Origin: Rudaea cellulosilytica DSM 22992
GTDB lineage: Bacteria > Pseudomonadota > Gammaproteobacteria > Xanthomonadales > Rhodanobacteraceae
Direction of reading: 5' to 3'
Assembly (NCBI RefSeq): GCF_000378125.1
Contig: NZ_KB899244.1
Coordinates: 124,001 to 188,000, forward strand
Length of the DNA stretch: 64,000 nt
Part shown: positions 1-8,438 of the stretch, piece by piece
Position numbering within the stretch: the first letter of the stretch is position 1
Layout of the letters: every line of letters begins with the position of its first letter
Program-made: the position numbers and the translations under genes
The notes under the pieces: generated by a model
Seen by the model: the letters and a program-made list of their open reading frames with translations, nothing else
What the model was told of the DNA's origin: nothing
The model's database searches: none

Positions 1-1237
1 ACTTCTCGCGATAGTGATAAATGCTTTCGACGACGACGACCGCGTTATCGACGAGCATGCCGACCGCGAGCAGCAGCCCCATCATCGACAGAATGTTGAG
101 GGTCATGCCGAAGAACTGCATGCAGCCCATTGTGATGACGAAGCAGATCGGGATCGCAAGCGACACCATCAGCGTCGACGGCCAGTCGCGCAGGAAGAAG
201 AACAGCACGAGCACCGACAACAACGTGCCCTCGAGTCCGGCCTGGCCGAGTTGGCGCAGGCTCTCGGTGACGTTCTTTGCCTGGTTGCCGAGCGCGTAGA
301 TCTGGATCCCGCGCATCTCCGGCTGCTCGCGGATGCGCTCGACCTCGGCCATGACGCGGCTGCCGACATCGACGAGGTTCGCGCTGCGCTCCTTCGAAAT
401 TTCCACCGCCACGGCCGGACGCTGGTCGAGATGGCGCGCATAGGTCAGACGCGAAGGCATCACCTCGACGTTGGCGATATCGGACAGCTTCAAGCCCTTG
501 TCGTTGATCGCGAGGTCGCGGATTTCCTCAACGCTGCGCCATTCGCCGACCGGCTGCACGTGATAACGCAGCGCGCCTTCCTTGACCAAGCCGCCCGATG
601 CGGAGAAGTTCGCCGTGTTCAGACGCTGATACAGGTCGTTGAGACCGACGCCGGCGGCAGTCAGGCGATCGGCATCGATCTCGATGCGCACCTCGCGCTG
701 GGCGACACCCTCGATCTGCACGCGCGCCACGCCCGGCAGGCGTTCGAGCGGTCGCTTCAAGACGCGGTCGAGCAATTCGTAGGCGTTGGTCAGGTCGCGA
801 TCGGAGGAGATGCGCAATTGCAGTACCGGGCGATCGTTCGAGGCGAACTTGAACACGTTGTAGCGCAACAGGTCGCTCGGCAGGTCGGCGCGGATCGCAT
901 CGATCTTGCCGCGCGCCTCGACCGCCTTAACCGCCGTGTCCTGTCCCCACTTGAATTGCATCTGGATCTGCACGCCGTCCGCGCGCGTCACCGAATCCAT
1001 GCGCTGGATTCCGGTCAGCGTCGACAGCGCTTCCTCGACCGGTCGCGTCACCGTGCGCTCGACCTCGCTCGGCGTCGAACCCTGATACGGGAGGTCGACG
1101 ACCATGAACGGAAACTGGATGTCGGGCATCGACTCCAGCGGCAGGCGGAACGCGGCAATCAGCCCGATCACGGTCATCGATACGAACAGCATGATCGCGG
1201 TGACCGGACGCTTGAGGCTCAGTTCGGCAAGGGTCAT
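1..1237 (-). CDS. RND efflux pump inner-membrane subunit, partial (C-terminus beyond window)
   Basis: The N-terminal 412 codons of an RND (AcrB/HAE1-type) proton-driven exporter; the rest lies left of base 1. It starts with a typical first transmembrane helix, followed by the porter domain, and is cut just after the helix-4 motif LVDNAVVVVE, where AcrB has two aspartates; here the second is Asn. It follows the other RND gene by 28 bp and is last in a minus-strand set lipoprotein adaptor - RND - RND. Two tandem RND genes recall MdtB/MdtC-like heteromeric pumps. Substrate cannot be read from the sequence. Confidence 0.9.
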   Translation of the reverse strand, partial: MTLAELSLKRPVTAIMLFVSMTVIGLIAAFRLPLESMPDIQFPFMVVDLPYQGSTPSEVERTVTRPVEEALSTLTGIQRMDSVTRADGVQIQMQFKWGQDTAVKAVEARGKIDAIRADLPSDLLRYNVFKFASNDRPVLQLRISSDRDLTNAYELLDRVLKRPLERLPGVARVQIEGVAQREVRIEIDADRLTAAGVGLNDLYQRLNTANFSASGGLVKEGALRYHVQPVGEWRSVEEIRDLAINDKGLKLSDIANVEVMPSRLTYARHLDQRPAVAVEISKERSANLVDVGSRVMAEVERIREQPEMRGIQIYALGNQAKNVTESLRQLGQAGLEGTLLSVLVLFFFLRDWPSTLMVSLAIPICFVITMGCMQFFGMTLNILSMMGLLLAVGMLVDNAVVVVESIYHYREK

Positions 1238-1265
1238 GCGATTCCCCTTCCAGCGGCGTCGGTTT

Positions 1266-4200
1266 TCACGGCGTCGCCCCATGCGGAGCGATCGTCGCCT
1301 CGTCGAGCACGGCCTTGGCTTTGCGCTCGCCACGTTCGCGGTAGACCGCATCGCTGCGGCGGTCGAGCAAGGTATAGACGACCGGGATCACGACCAGGGT
1401 CAGCAAGGTCGACACGGCGAGACCGCCGATCACCGTGATCGCCATAGGCGCGCGCACTTCGGACCCGTCGCCGAGACCAATCGCGAGCGGCAGGAAGCCG
1501 ATCAGCGTACACAGCGTCGTCATCGTGATCGGACGCAGGCGCGATTCCGCGGCCTGGGCGATCGCCTCGGCCTTGGCCACGCCTTCCTCGCGCAGCTGGT
1601 TGACGCGGTCGATCAGCACGATCGCGTTCTTCACCACGATGCCGGCGAGCATGATCAGGCCGATGAACACGACCACGCTGAGCGGCGTCCCGGTCAGCTT
1701 CAGTGCGAGCACCGCGCCGACCAGCGCGAGCGGAATCGAGAACATGATGACGAACGGATGCAGCAGTGATTCGAACTGCGAAGCCATGACGAGGTAGACG
1801 AGGAAGATCGCGAGCGTGAGCGCGAAGATCAGCGAATTGGTCGAGGCATCGAGTTCCTCGCTCTGGCCGCCGATGTGCGTGGTCACGCCGGCGGCGAGCG
1901 GATTGTCGGCGATCAGCTTGCGCACTTCGGCCACGGCGGTGCCGAGATCGCCGTAGTGCAGGTTCGCCGAGACGATGGCGACGCGCTCCTGGCTGATGCG
2001 GTGGATCTCGCTCGGACCGATCGTCGAGATCACGTCGGCGACTGCGGACAAACGGATCGGCGTGCCAGCCGCGGCGCCGCTCGTCGTCGACTGAGAGTTC
2101 GAATTGCTGCCCGTCGAACCGGAGGAAGAATTGCCCGACGAACTCGCTGTGGACGACGTGCCGGAACTGCCTCCGGTGCCACTCGTCGAGCCGGTGCCCG
2201 AGTTGTTCGTACTCGTGTTCGCCGTCCCGCTCTGGGCAAAACCGACGATCAGGTTGCGGATGTCGTCGACCGAACCGCGCTGGTTCTCCTGCGCGCGCAC
2301 GAGCACGTCGATCTTGCGATCGCGGAAGCTGTAGCGCGTCGCCACCGAGCCCTTGACCTTGTTGACAACTTGGTCGGCGATCTGCTTGGTGGTCAGACCG
2401 AACGCCGCGGCGCGGTCCTTGTCGAAACGGATCTGGATCTCGGGATAACCGCCTTCGACGGTCGACTTCACGTCGGCGAAGCGATCCGAAGCGTTCATGA
2501 GGCTGGTCAGCTTCTTGCCGGCCTTTTCCAGCGAGCTGAGATCGTAGCCGCGCAACTCGATTTCCAGCGGCGTGGCAAAGCTGAAGAGCTGCGGCCGCGA
2601 GAACTTCACTTCGGCACCCGGATGCGTCTTCATGCTCGCACGCAATGCGTCGGTCGCCGCGCGCTCGCCCTTCTCGCCGACGCCGTGCTTGAGCACGACA
2701 AGCAGCCGCGCGATGTTCTCGCCCGACTCGGTCGGCGTCGCATCAAGGCGCGTGCCGGTGCCGCTGACGCCGTAAATCAGGTCGATGTTCGGATCCTTCG
2801 CGTTCGCCGTCTCCAGTTCCTTCACCAGCGCGTCGGTATCGACCAGCGCCGTGCCGGGTGCGAGCTTGACCGTCATCTCGAAGCGGCCCTGGGCAAGCTG
2901 CGGGATCAGGTCCATGCCGAGCGTCGGAATCAGCGCGATGCTGGCGACGAAGGCCGCAGTGGCGAAAGCGAGCACGGCCAGCGGATGTGCAAGCGCCTTC
3001 GGCAGGAATGCGTGATAGGCGTGCGCGGCGGCGTCATACGGCATCATCACGAAGCGCCCGATCGTGCGCAGCACCTTGCCGACGACCTTGCCGATCACGC
3101 CGAACACGACGAAGCTGATCGTTGCGATCAAGCTCGGAATCCATTGGAAGAACAGTTTCGATACCGGGGTGACGATCTTCTTCACCACGCGGCCAAAACC
3201 ACTCTTCGGCTGCCAGCCCGGCGAAGGTTCCTCTTCCTTGTACGCGAGCGGCGCGCGGCCCTTCAGCGAGGCCAGCATCGGAATCAGCGTCATTGCGACG
3301 ACCAGCGAGATCAGCATCGCAAAGGTCACCGTCAGCGCCTGGTCGCGGAACAACTGTCCGCCGACGCCCTGCACGAACACGAGCGGGAAGAACACGGCGA
3401 CCGTGGTCAGGGTCGAGGCGATCACCGCCATCGACACTTCCTTGGCGCCTTTGACCGAGGCTTCGAGAATGCTCGCGCCGTGCTCGCGCATGCGCGCGAT
3501 GTTCTCGAGTACGACGATCGAATCGTCGACGACCATGCCGGTCGCGAGCGCGAGGCCGCCGAGCGACATCACGTTGAGACTCACGTTCGCCTGGCCCATG
3601 AAGAAGAACGTGGTGATCAGCGAGATCGGCAGGCTCAGCGAGATGATGAACGTGCTCCACGAATCAGCGAGGAAGAAGAAGATGATCAGGATCGCGAGCA
3701 CGCCGCCGATGACCGCGTCGTTGCGCACATCGTCGAGCGAGGACTGGATGAAGATCGACTGGTCGTCGATCGTGTCGAGCTTCGCGTTCGGCGGCAGGAT
3801 ATCCTTGAGCTTGGCCAGGCCCTTCTTCACCGCGGCGGCGACGCTGACCGTGTTCGCATCGCCCTCCTTGTAGATCGCCAGCTCGATCGCCTCGTGGCCG
3901 TCGACGCGCACGATGCCCTCGCGTTCCTTGAAGCCTTGGCGCACCTCGGCAATATCCTTGAGCCGCACCGGCACGCCGTTGTCCACCTTGATCAGCAGGT
4001 TGCGCATCTCGTCGAGGTTGGTGAACTGGTTGACCGTGCGCACGAGGTAGCGCTGCGAGCCGTTTTCGATGCGCCCGCCCGAAACGTTGACGTTTTCGTC
4101 GGTCAGGCGCTTGGTCACGTCGGCGATGTTGAGGTTGAGCTGGCGCAGCTTCTGCTGGTCGATGTCGACATCGACCTGGTCTTCGAGACCACCGCCGACC

Positions 4201-4751
4201 TTGACCGCGGCGACGCCGGACGTCGGCTCGAGGCGTTTCTTCAATTCGTCGTCGGCGAAACGGCGCAACTGCTTCAGCTGTGCTTCGTTGACATCAGCCT
4301 TCTTGTCCTTGTCGCCGCTCGTCATCGACAGCGACAGGCGCATGATCGGATCGGTCGACGGGTTGAAGCGCAGCAACACCGGCTTCTTCGCGTCGAGCGG
4401 CAGCTGCAGCGTGTCGAGTTTGTCGCGCACGTCGAGGCCGGCCTGGTCCATGTTCGTGCCCCAGGCGAATTCGAGGATCACATCGGACTGGCCCGTGCGC
4501 GAAACCGAATGGATCTTGCGCAGGTTCTTGACCACGCCGATCGCTTCCTCGACCGGCTGCGAAATGAGGTTCTCCATTTCCAGCGGCGCGGCACCTTCGT
4601 ACTCCGTGCGCACCGTCAGCGTCGGATAGGTCAGGTCAGGCAGTAGATTGACCTTGAGTCCGAACAGCGCGATGAGACCGAACAGGACGAAAGTCAGCGT
4701 GACCATGCCGACGGTGACGCGTCGGCGGGTCGCGAGTTCGACGATGTTCAT
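1266..4751 (-). CDS. RND efflux pump inner-membrane subunit (HAE1/AcrB-like)
   Basis: A complete 1161-residue RND transporter, longer than the usual 1020-1050. It has an N-terminal helix, a porter domain, the helix-4 proton-relay motif MVVDDSIVVLEN and a C-terminal helix bundle with LAGIVVKNAIVLID. Excess length has two sources: an extended loop with an extra hydrophobic stretch before the second half (around residues 500-590), and a Ser/Gly/Thr/Asn-only tract at about residues 837-893 in the second periplasmic half. The start codon lies 2 bp after the adaptor stop codon, so co-translation is likely. It should export drugs, solvents or metabolites with the adaptor and an outer-membrane channel not seen here. 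Confidence 0.95.
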   Translation of the reverse strand: MNIVELATRRRVTVGMVTLTFVLFGLIALFGLKVNLLPDLTYPTLTVRTEYEGAAPLEMENLISQPVEEAIGVVKNLRKIHSVSRTGQSDVILEFAWGTNMDQAGLDVRDKLDTLQLPLDAKKPVLLRFNPSTDPIMRLSLSMTSGDKDKKADVNEAQLKQLRRFADDELKKRLEPTSGVAAVKVGGGLEDQVDVDIDQQKLRQLNLNIADVTKRLTDENVNVSGGRIENGSQRYLVRTVNQFTNLDEMRNLLIKVDNGVPVRLKDIAEVRQGFKEREGIVRVDGHEAIELAIYKEGDANTVSVAAAVKKGLAKLKDILPPNAKLDTIDDQSIFIQSSLDDVRNDAVIGGVLAILIIFFFLADSWSTFIISLSLPISLITTFFFMGQANVSLNVMSLGGLALATGMVVDDSIVVLENIARMREHGASILEASVKGAKEVSMAVIASTLTTVAVFFPLVFVQGVGGQLFRDQALTVTFAMLISLVVAMTLIPMLASLKGRAPLAYKEEEPSPGWQPKSGFGRVVKKIVTPVSKLFFQWIPSLIATISFVVFGVIGKVVGKVLRTIGRFVMMPYDAAAHAYHAFLPKALAHPLAVLAFATAAFVASIALIPTLGMDLIPQLAQGRFEMTVKLAPGTALVDTDALVKELETANAKDPNIDLIYGVSGTGTRLDATPTESGENIARLLVVLKHGVGEKGERAATDALRASMKTHPGAEVKFSRPQLFSFATPLEIELRGYDLSSLEKAGKKLTSLMNASDRFADVKSTVEGGYPEIQIRFDKDRAAAFGLTTKQIADQVVNKVKGSVATRYSFRDRKIDVLVRAQENQRGSVDDIRNLIVGFAQSGTANTSTNNSGTGSTSGTGGSSGTSSTASSSGNSSSGSTGSNSNSQSTTSGAAAGTPIRLSAVADVISTIGPSEIHRISQERVAIVSANLHYGDLGTAVAEVRKLIADNPLAAGVTTHIGGQSEELDASTNSLIFALTLAIFLVYLVMASQFESLLHPFVIMFSIPLALVGAVLALKLTGTPLSVVVFIGLIMLAGIVVKNAIVLIDRVNQLREEGVAKAEAIAQAAESRLRPITMTTLCTLIGFLPLAIGLGDGSEVRAPMAITVIGGLAVSTLLTLVVIPVVYTLLDRRSDAVYRERGERKAKAVLDEATIAPHGATP

Positions 4752-4753
4752 GC

Positions 4754-6004
4754 TCAGGCCTTCTTCTCTTCGACCGATTTCTGCGCGAGCTGCTTGTCCT
4801 TGTCCTTGTTGTCGGCGTTGAGCACCTGCACGGCGGTGCCGTCGCGCACCGCGTTGCGGCCGACCGTGATCACCTGCGTGCCTTCGTCGATGCCGGAGCG
4901 AATCTCGACCTTGTCGCCCTCGCTGTAGCCGACCTTGACCAGTCTGCGGTGCGCGACGAGCCCCGGCGCGGCAGGCTTCGAGTCGCCCTTGCCGGCGTCG
5001 GCCAACTTCGCGTCTTTCTTCGGCTCGTCCTTTTTCGCGCCATCCTTCTTGTCGTCGGCGGGCTTGTCCGCCGCCTTCTCGACGACGAACACGGCGGTCT
5101 CGCCGTCTTCTTCGACGAGTGCGGAACGTGGCACGGTGAGCGCGTCCGCGCGCTGGTCGTAGACGATGCCGATGCGACCGAACATGCCGGGCTTGAGCGT
5201 GCCGCTCTTGTCGTGGAATTCGCAGGTCACGCGAAAGGTGCCGCTGTTCGAGTCGACCACCGGGGCGATGCGCAGAATGTTGCCGACGAATTTCTGCCCC
5301 GGCAGCGCATCGGCCTCGAGCACAACCGGCTGGCCGGACTTGAGGATGCCGAGCTGGCGCTCGGGCACGTTGAGCACGGCCTGCAGCGGATCCATGCCGA
5401 CGATGCGGAACAGGTTCTGGTTGACCTGGATCGGGTTACCAAGCTTGACCGAACGCTCCGCGATCACGCCGTCGACCGGCGCCACGATCGTGGTGAAACG
5501 CAGATTCAGCGCCGCTTCCTCATGCGCCGCACGCAAATTCTGCATGTCGTACTTGGCCTGATCGAAATCGCGCTGCGGGATGAGCTGCTTCTGGATCGCC
5601 TTCTCGCTGTAGTTGAAGCTGGCGTCGGCCTTGCGCATTTGCGCCTCGGCCTGGGCAAGCTTGGCGCGCGCCGTGTCCTGCTCGAGCTGGGCGAGTACCT
5701 GCCCGGCCTTCACGCTCTGCCCTTCCTCGACGAACAGCTTGACCAGCACGCCCGAGGTTTTCGCCGCGACCTGGGCTTCGTGGTCTGCGCTCAGTGTGGC
5801 GGTACCGTTGTAATTGGCCGCGATTTCGGCCCGCGCGGCTTTGGCGACCTCGACCGGCACCGCGTTGACGACCTCGGACTTGGCATCCTTGGTGTCTTTG
5901 GCTTGCGCCTGACTGCCGCCGCTGCACGCGGATAGCGATATGCAGGCCAAGGCCGCGGAGGCGAGAATCATGCTCGATTTCGCGATATTTTTATTGATTT
6001 TCAT
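4754..6004 (-). CDS. RND efflux periplasmic adaptor (membrane-fusion) lipoprotein
   Basis: A 416-residue HlyD/AcrA-type adaptor joining the RND pump to an outer-membrane channel. The N-terminus is a signal peptide with lipobox LSAC (Cys27), so it is probably anchored to the inner membrane by lipid. Barrel-sandwich hybrid halves flank a coiled-coil hairpin (about residues 95-165: KLAQAEAQMRKADASF onward), then beta-barrel and membrane-proximal domains follow. A Lys/Asp-rich insertion (about residues 311-345, repeated KKDEP/KKDAK) interrupts the C-terminal part and is unusual for the family. First gene of the efflux operon; no linked regulator is visible. Confidence 0.95.
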   Translation of the reverse strand: MKINKNIAKSSMILASAALACISLSACSGGSQAQAKDTKDAKSEVVNAVPVEVAKAARAEIAANYNGTATLSADHEAQVAAKTSGVLVKLFVEEGQSVKAGQVLAQLEQDTARAKLAQAEAQMRKADASFNYSEKAIQKQLIPQRDFDQAKYDMQNLRAAHEEAALNLRFTTIVAPVDGVIAERSVKLGNPIQVNQNLFRIVGMDPLQAVLNVPERQLGILKSGQPVVLEADALPGQKFVGNILRIAPVVDSNSGTFRVTCEFHDKSGTLKPGMFGRIGIVYDQRADALTVPRSALVEEDGETAVFVVEKAADKPADDKKDGAKKDEPKKDAKLADAGKGDSKPAAPGLVAHRRLVKVGYSEGDKVEIRSGIDEGTQVITVGRNAVRDGTAVQVLNADNKDKDKQLAQKSVEEKKA

Positions 6005-6059
6005 AGAGTTGGAAGGCGCCAGGAGCGTTGAGTAAAGGGAATGTCATCGCTATGGTGTT

Positions 6060-6087
6060 ATACTAAACTACATCACCATGCAGTTAA
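6060..6087 (-). promoter_or_regulatory. Putative promoter of the efflux operon
   Basis: Read on the minus strand, TTAACT (6087-6082) and TAGTAT (6065-6060) are separated by 16 bp and lie about 55 bp upstream of the adaptor start at 6004. This is the only sigma70-like pair I find close to that gene. No clear repressor dyad could be assigned. Confidence 0.4.
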
Positions 6088-6457
6088 CATCCCCCAGAAG
6101 TCACGAGTGGGGGGATGGCTGTGGCTAAGTTCGGGATGTCGTGCGCGACTGATCGCGGAATCGTTTACACCTCTCCCCAAGCTGCGACCCAATGGATGCA
6201 GTTTCGTCACAAAACGTTGCAGACGTAAGCGCCAATAGTCATGCCGGCACAGCGGATTTCCAGCCCGTTCAGCCCGGGTTGGCAATCTCGACCATCGCTG
6301 GTGAGACCTCAGCTGTTGCGACAAATTCCACATGTATACCGACGGCGTAGGCAGGTCCCACTGCGCGCCGGCGATGCCCGTCTCGATCGAGCGGCGCGAC
6401 ACGACCGTATCTCGGTGTTCCAGGTCCGGGTCGCTAGAAGTGAGCGCTCCGGGATTG
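6088..6457. other. Non-coding stretch between efflux operon and cytochrome genes
   Basis: About 370 bases with no recognisable gene. The short open frames here have no family motif and unnatural composition. The only structure seen is a hairpin CATCCCCC (6088-6095) with GGGGGATG (6110-6117). In related genomes a GTPase gene (engB/yihA) often sits beside these cytochromes; from memory of that arrangement I looked for it and found no trace. Confidence 0.5.
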
Positions 6458-6501
6458 TTATACTCTCGCGCTCATTCTTCCACCGTTGCGGCCCCGAGAA
6501 C

Positions 6502-6849
6502 ATGACGAGAACGAAGCTTGCCTGCGCCCTGATCGCCCTGACTGCAGCGTTGGCTGCGCCCGCCTTCGCCGCCGACGCAGCTGCAGCGCCGAAGGGCGAT
6601 GCCAAGGCCGGCAAGGCACTCGTCTATACCTGCGGCGGCTGCCACGGCGTGACCGGCTACATGAACGCGTATCCGAACTATCACGTGCCGCGCATCGGCG
6701 GGCAGAACTACGACTATCTCGTCACTGCCCTGACCGAATACAAGACCGGCCAGCGCAATCATCCGACCATGCGCGCCCAGGGCGAGAGCCTGTCCGAGCA
6801 GGACATCAAGGACATCGCAACCTTTCTCTCCAGCTTGACCGCCCAGTAA
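6502..6849 (+). CDS. Small c-type cytochrome (class I), periplasmic
   Basis: A 115-residue cytochrome c. An Ala-rich signal peptide ends near AFAA (residue 24). The haem motif CGGCH (Cys44, Cys47, His48) and a probable axial Met90 in HPTM are present, as is the C-terminal helix DIATFLSSL. It resembles one half of a di-haem cytochrome c4, which passes electrons to terminal oxidases. The ATG at 6502 begins the signal peptide directly; the in-frame upstream extension has no sensible composition. A -10-like TATACT lies at 6459-6464 with no convincing -35. A second single-haem gene follows after 23 bp. Confidence 0.92.
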   Translation: MTRTKLACALIALTAALAAPAFAADAAAAPKGDAKAGKALVYTCGGCHGVTGYMNAYPNYHVPRIGGQNYDYLVTALTEYKTGQRNHPTMRAQGESLSEQDIKDIATFLSSLTAQ

Positions 6850-6872
6850 GCCGATACGGAAACCGACACGCC

Positions 6873-7226
6873 ATGAAATTCGCCATTGCCCTGCTTTCCG
6901 TCTGCAGTCTTGCCTACGGTGTCGCCCACGCTGAGACGATTCCACTCGAAAAGGTGAAGGAAAAAGCCGCGACTTGCGCTGCCTGCCATGGCGCCGACGG
7001 CAATTCCGACACGCCTGCGCAAAGCCAGTATCCGCGCCTGGCCGGCCAGTACCACGACTACATCGCGCGTGCGCTGCACGAGTACAAGTCGGGCGAACGC
7101 AAGAACGCGATCATGGCCGGCATGGCCGCGCCGCTGAGCGAAGCAGAGATCGACGCGCTAGCACGCTACTTCTCCTCGATGCCGGGCAAGCTCGACGACC
7201 TGTCGAAGCACGAACAGGGCAACTGA
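6873..7226 (+). CDS. Small c-type cytochrome (class I), periplasmic
   Basis: A 117-residue cytochrome c with a signal peptide ending at AHA (residue 20), haem site CAACH (Cys35, Cys38, His39) and candidate axial Met81 or Met84 in IMAGMAAPLS. It is clearly related to the preceding gene: both have a Y-P-R-(L/I)-(A/G)-G-Q-x-Y-x-Y segment and a YKSGER/YKTGQR stretch. The pair may therefore be a di-haem c4 split into, or never fused from, two monohaem proteins. Transcription probably ends at the strong hairpin just downstream. Confidence 0.92.
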   Translation: MKFAIALLSVCSLAYGVAHAETIPLEKVKEKAATCAACHGADGNSDTPAQSQYPRLAGQYHDYIARALHEYKSGERKNAIMAGMAAPLSEAEIDALARYFSSMPGKLDDLSKHEQGN

Positions 7227-7238
7227 TCCGCATAGCAC

Positions 7239-7264
7239 GCCATTCCCGCCCGAGCGGGAATGGC
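7239..7264. terminator. Hairpin between convergent cytochrome and nfuA genes
   Basis: An 11-bp perfect stem, GCCATTCCCGC / GCGGGAATGGC, with loop CCGA. It sits between two genes that converge, so it can serve as a two-way transcription end or mRNA 3'-end stabiliser. It has no T-run, and the sequence also resembles short palindromes commonly scattered in this lineage, so a REP-like origin is possible. Confidence 0.6.
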
Positions 7265-7274
7265 GGAAAGCACG

Positions 7275-7895
7275 TCAGCCGACCGCGCTCGCTCCACTCT
7301 GTCCGCGGAAGTACGGATTGCTGCCGCTGGCGTGATCGGTTGCGTCGCGCACCGCGGTGATCTCGGGGAAATGGCTGCGCAGCGTCTTCTCGATGCCCTG
7401 TTTCAGGGTGACATCGGCCATGCCGCAGCCGTGGCAGCCGCCACCGAACTGCAACAACACGACACCCTGCGCGTCGGCTTCGACGAGGCGCACGCGCCCA
7501 CCATGTGCGGCGATCTGCGGATTGATTTCGCTGTCGAGCACGTACTGCACGCGTTCGCCCAGCGATGCGTCCTCGCCGGGGACGCTGCCCTTGATATGCG
7601 GCGCGCGTATCGTCAACTGACCGCCCGTCGCGTTGACCTGGTAGTCGACCTCTGCCTCGGCCAGCCAGTTCACGCTGGCCGCCTCGATGTAGACATTGAA
7701 CCCGTCGCAGTCGATCTTGGTTTCGTCGCCCGCAAGGTCGCCCGCTTCGGCGTACTCGAGCACGCAATCGGCCTTCGGCGTGCCGGCGTTGACCGCCTTG
7801 ATGCGGATGCCGAGATTGTCGATATCCTGCTGCGCGAGCAGGTGGCGGAAATAATTCTTCGCACCGTCAGAAATTCGTATCACGTCTGCTACCAC
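7275..7895 (-). CDS. nfuA: Fe/S cluster biogenesis protein NfuA
   Basis: Carries a 4Fe-4S cluster and delivers it to apo-proteins under iron or oxidative stress. The 206 residues comprise an N-terminal degenerate A-type scaffold domain ([11 protein letters not shown] onward) and a C-terminal Nfu domain with the essential CxxC motif (Cys154-His-Gly-Cys157) in [15 protein letters not shown]. The start is GTG at 7895; a second in-frame GTG at 7883 would give V-IRISD, which matches the known E. coli N-terminus MIRISD better, so the true start may be 7883. A two-hairpin repeat lies directly upstream. Confidence 0.95.
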   Translation of the reverse strand: MVADVIRISDGAKNYFRHLLAQQDIDNLGIRIKAVNAGTPKADCVLEYAEAGDLAGDETKIDCDGFNVYIEAASVNWLAEAEVDYQVNATGGQLTIRAPHIKGSVPGEDASLGERVQYVLDSEINPQIAAHGGRVRLVEADAQGVVLLQFGGGCHGCGMADVTLKQGIEKTLRSHFPEITAVRDATDHASGSNPYFRGQSGASAVG

Positions 7896-7903
7896 CGCTT
7901 TGT

Positions 7904-7962
7904 TTGAAAAGTGCGGCCGAGGACAGCCGCGTCTTGATTCTTGCGCTCACGGACGAACGCAA
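7904..7962 (+). repeat. Two-hairpin intergenic repeat, copy A
   Basis: One of six copies. TTGAAAAGT leads into stem 1 (GCGGC 7913-7917 / GCCGC 7926-7930, loop containing GAGGAC). A T-rich spacer precedes stem 2 (GCGCTC 7943-7948 / GAACGC 7955-7960, loop ACGGAC). It lies between the divergent nfuA and phhB genes, oriented like phhB. Confidence 0.75.
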
Positions 7963-8057
7963 AAATAAACCAGTACCATTATAGTCCTCATTTGTCGCAA
8001 AGGCTTAAGTCCTGGTGACTGACGGTGGTAAATCCGCGGCGTTGGTGATGCAATGGC

Positions 8058-8438
8058 ATGGTCGAATCAACCATCGCGAACGCCATGTCCAACCCGTCTA
8101 CGACCCTCGCCGAACTCGCCGCGGAAAAATGCCTGCCGCTCAAGGGTCGCGAGCACGCCGCGTCCAGTGCGCAGGCGCAGGCGTGGCTTGCCGCCCTGCC
8201 CGGCTGGAGCTTCGGACCGGATCAAGCGGATCTGCGCAAGGAATTCCGCTTTCCCGACTTCGTCCGCGCACTCGCCTTCGTCAATGCACTCGGCTACGTC
8301 GCCGAACGCGAAAACCATCATCCCGATCTTGAACTCGGCTGGGGCCGCGTGCTCGTGCGCTTCTCCACGCATGACGTCGGCGGCTTGTCGCGCAATGATT
8401 TTGTCTGCGCGGCAAAAACCGAAATGTTGCTGACTTAA
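8058..8438 (+). CDS. phhB: 4a-hydroxytetrahydrobiopterin dehydratase (pterin carbinolamine dehydratase)
   Basis: Dehydrates 4a-carbinolamine tetrahydrobiopterin to recycle the cofactor used by phenylalanine hydroxylase. The family signature NHHPDLELGWGRV and the typical small alpha/beta fold are visible over 126 residues. An in-frame ATG at 8085 gives 117 residues, closer to the family length; 8058 is kept because GGTG precedes it at usable spacing. No phenylalanine hydroxylase gene is in the window. The end overlaps the convergent rluC gene by 4 bp. Confidence 0.9.
   Translation: MVESTIANAMSNPSTTLAELAAEKCLPLKGREHAASSAQAQAWLAALPGWSFGPDQADLRKEFRFPDFVRALAFVNALGYVAERENHHPDLELGWGRVLVRFSTHDVGGLSRNDFVCAAKTEMLLT

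Noticed and set aside
14-4646. Long plus-strand open frames opposite the RND genes (14-1438, 1875-4646)
   Set aside because: They are rich in Arg, Asp, His and Gln with no domain motif, and lie exactly antisense to well-supported RND genes; an effect of GC-rich codon use.
6073-6402. 109-residue frame between the efflux operon and cytochromes
   Set aside because: No motif, odd composition (many Arg, Trp, Ser), no ribosome site; overlapping frames in other phases are equally plausible.
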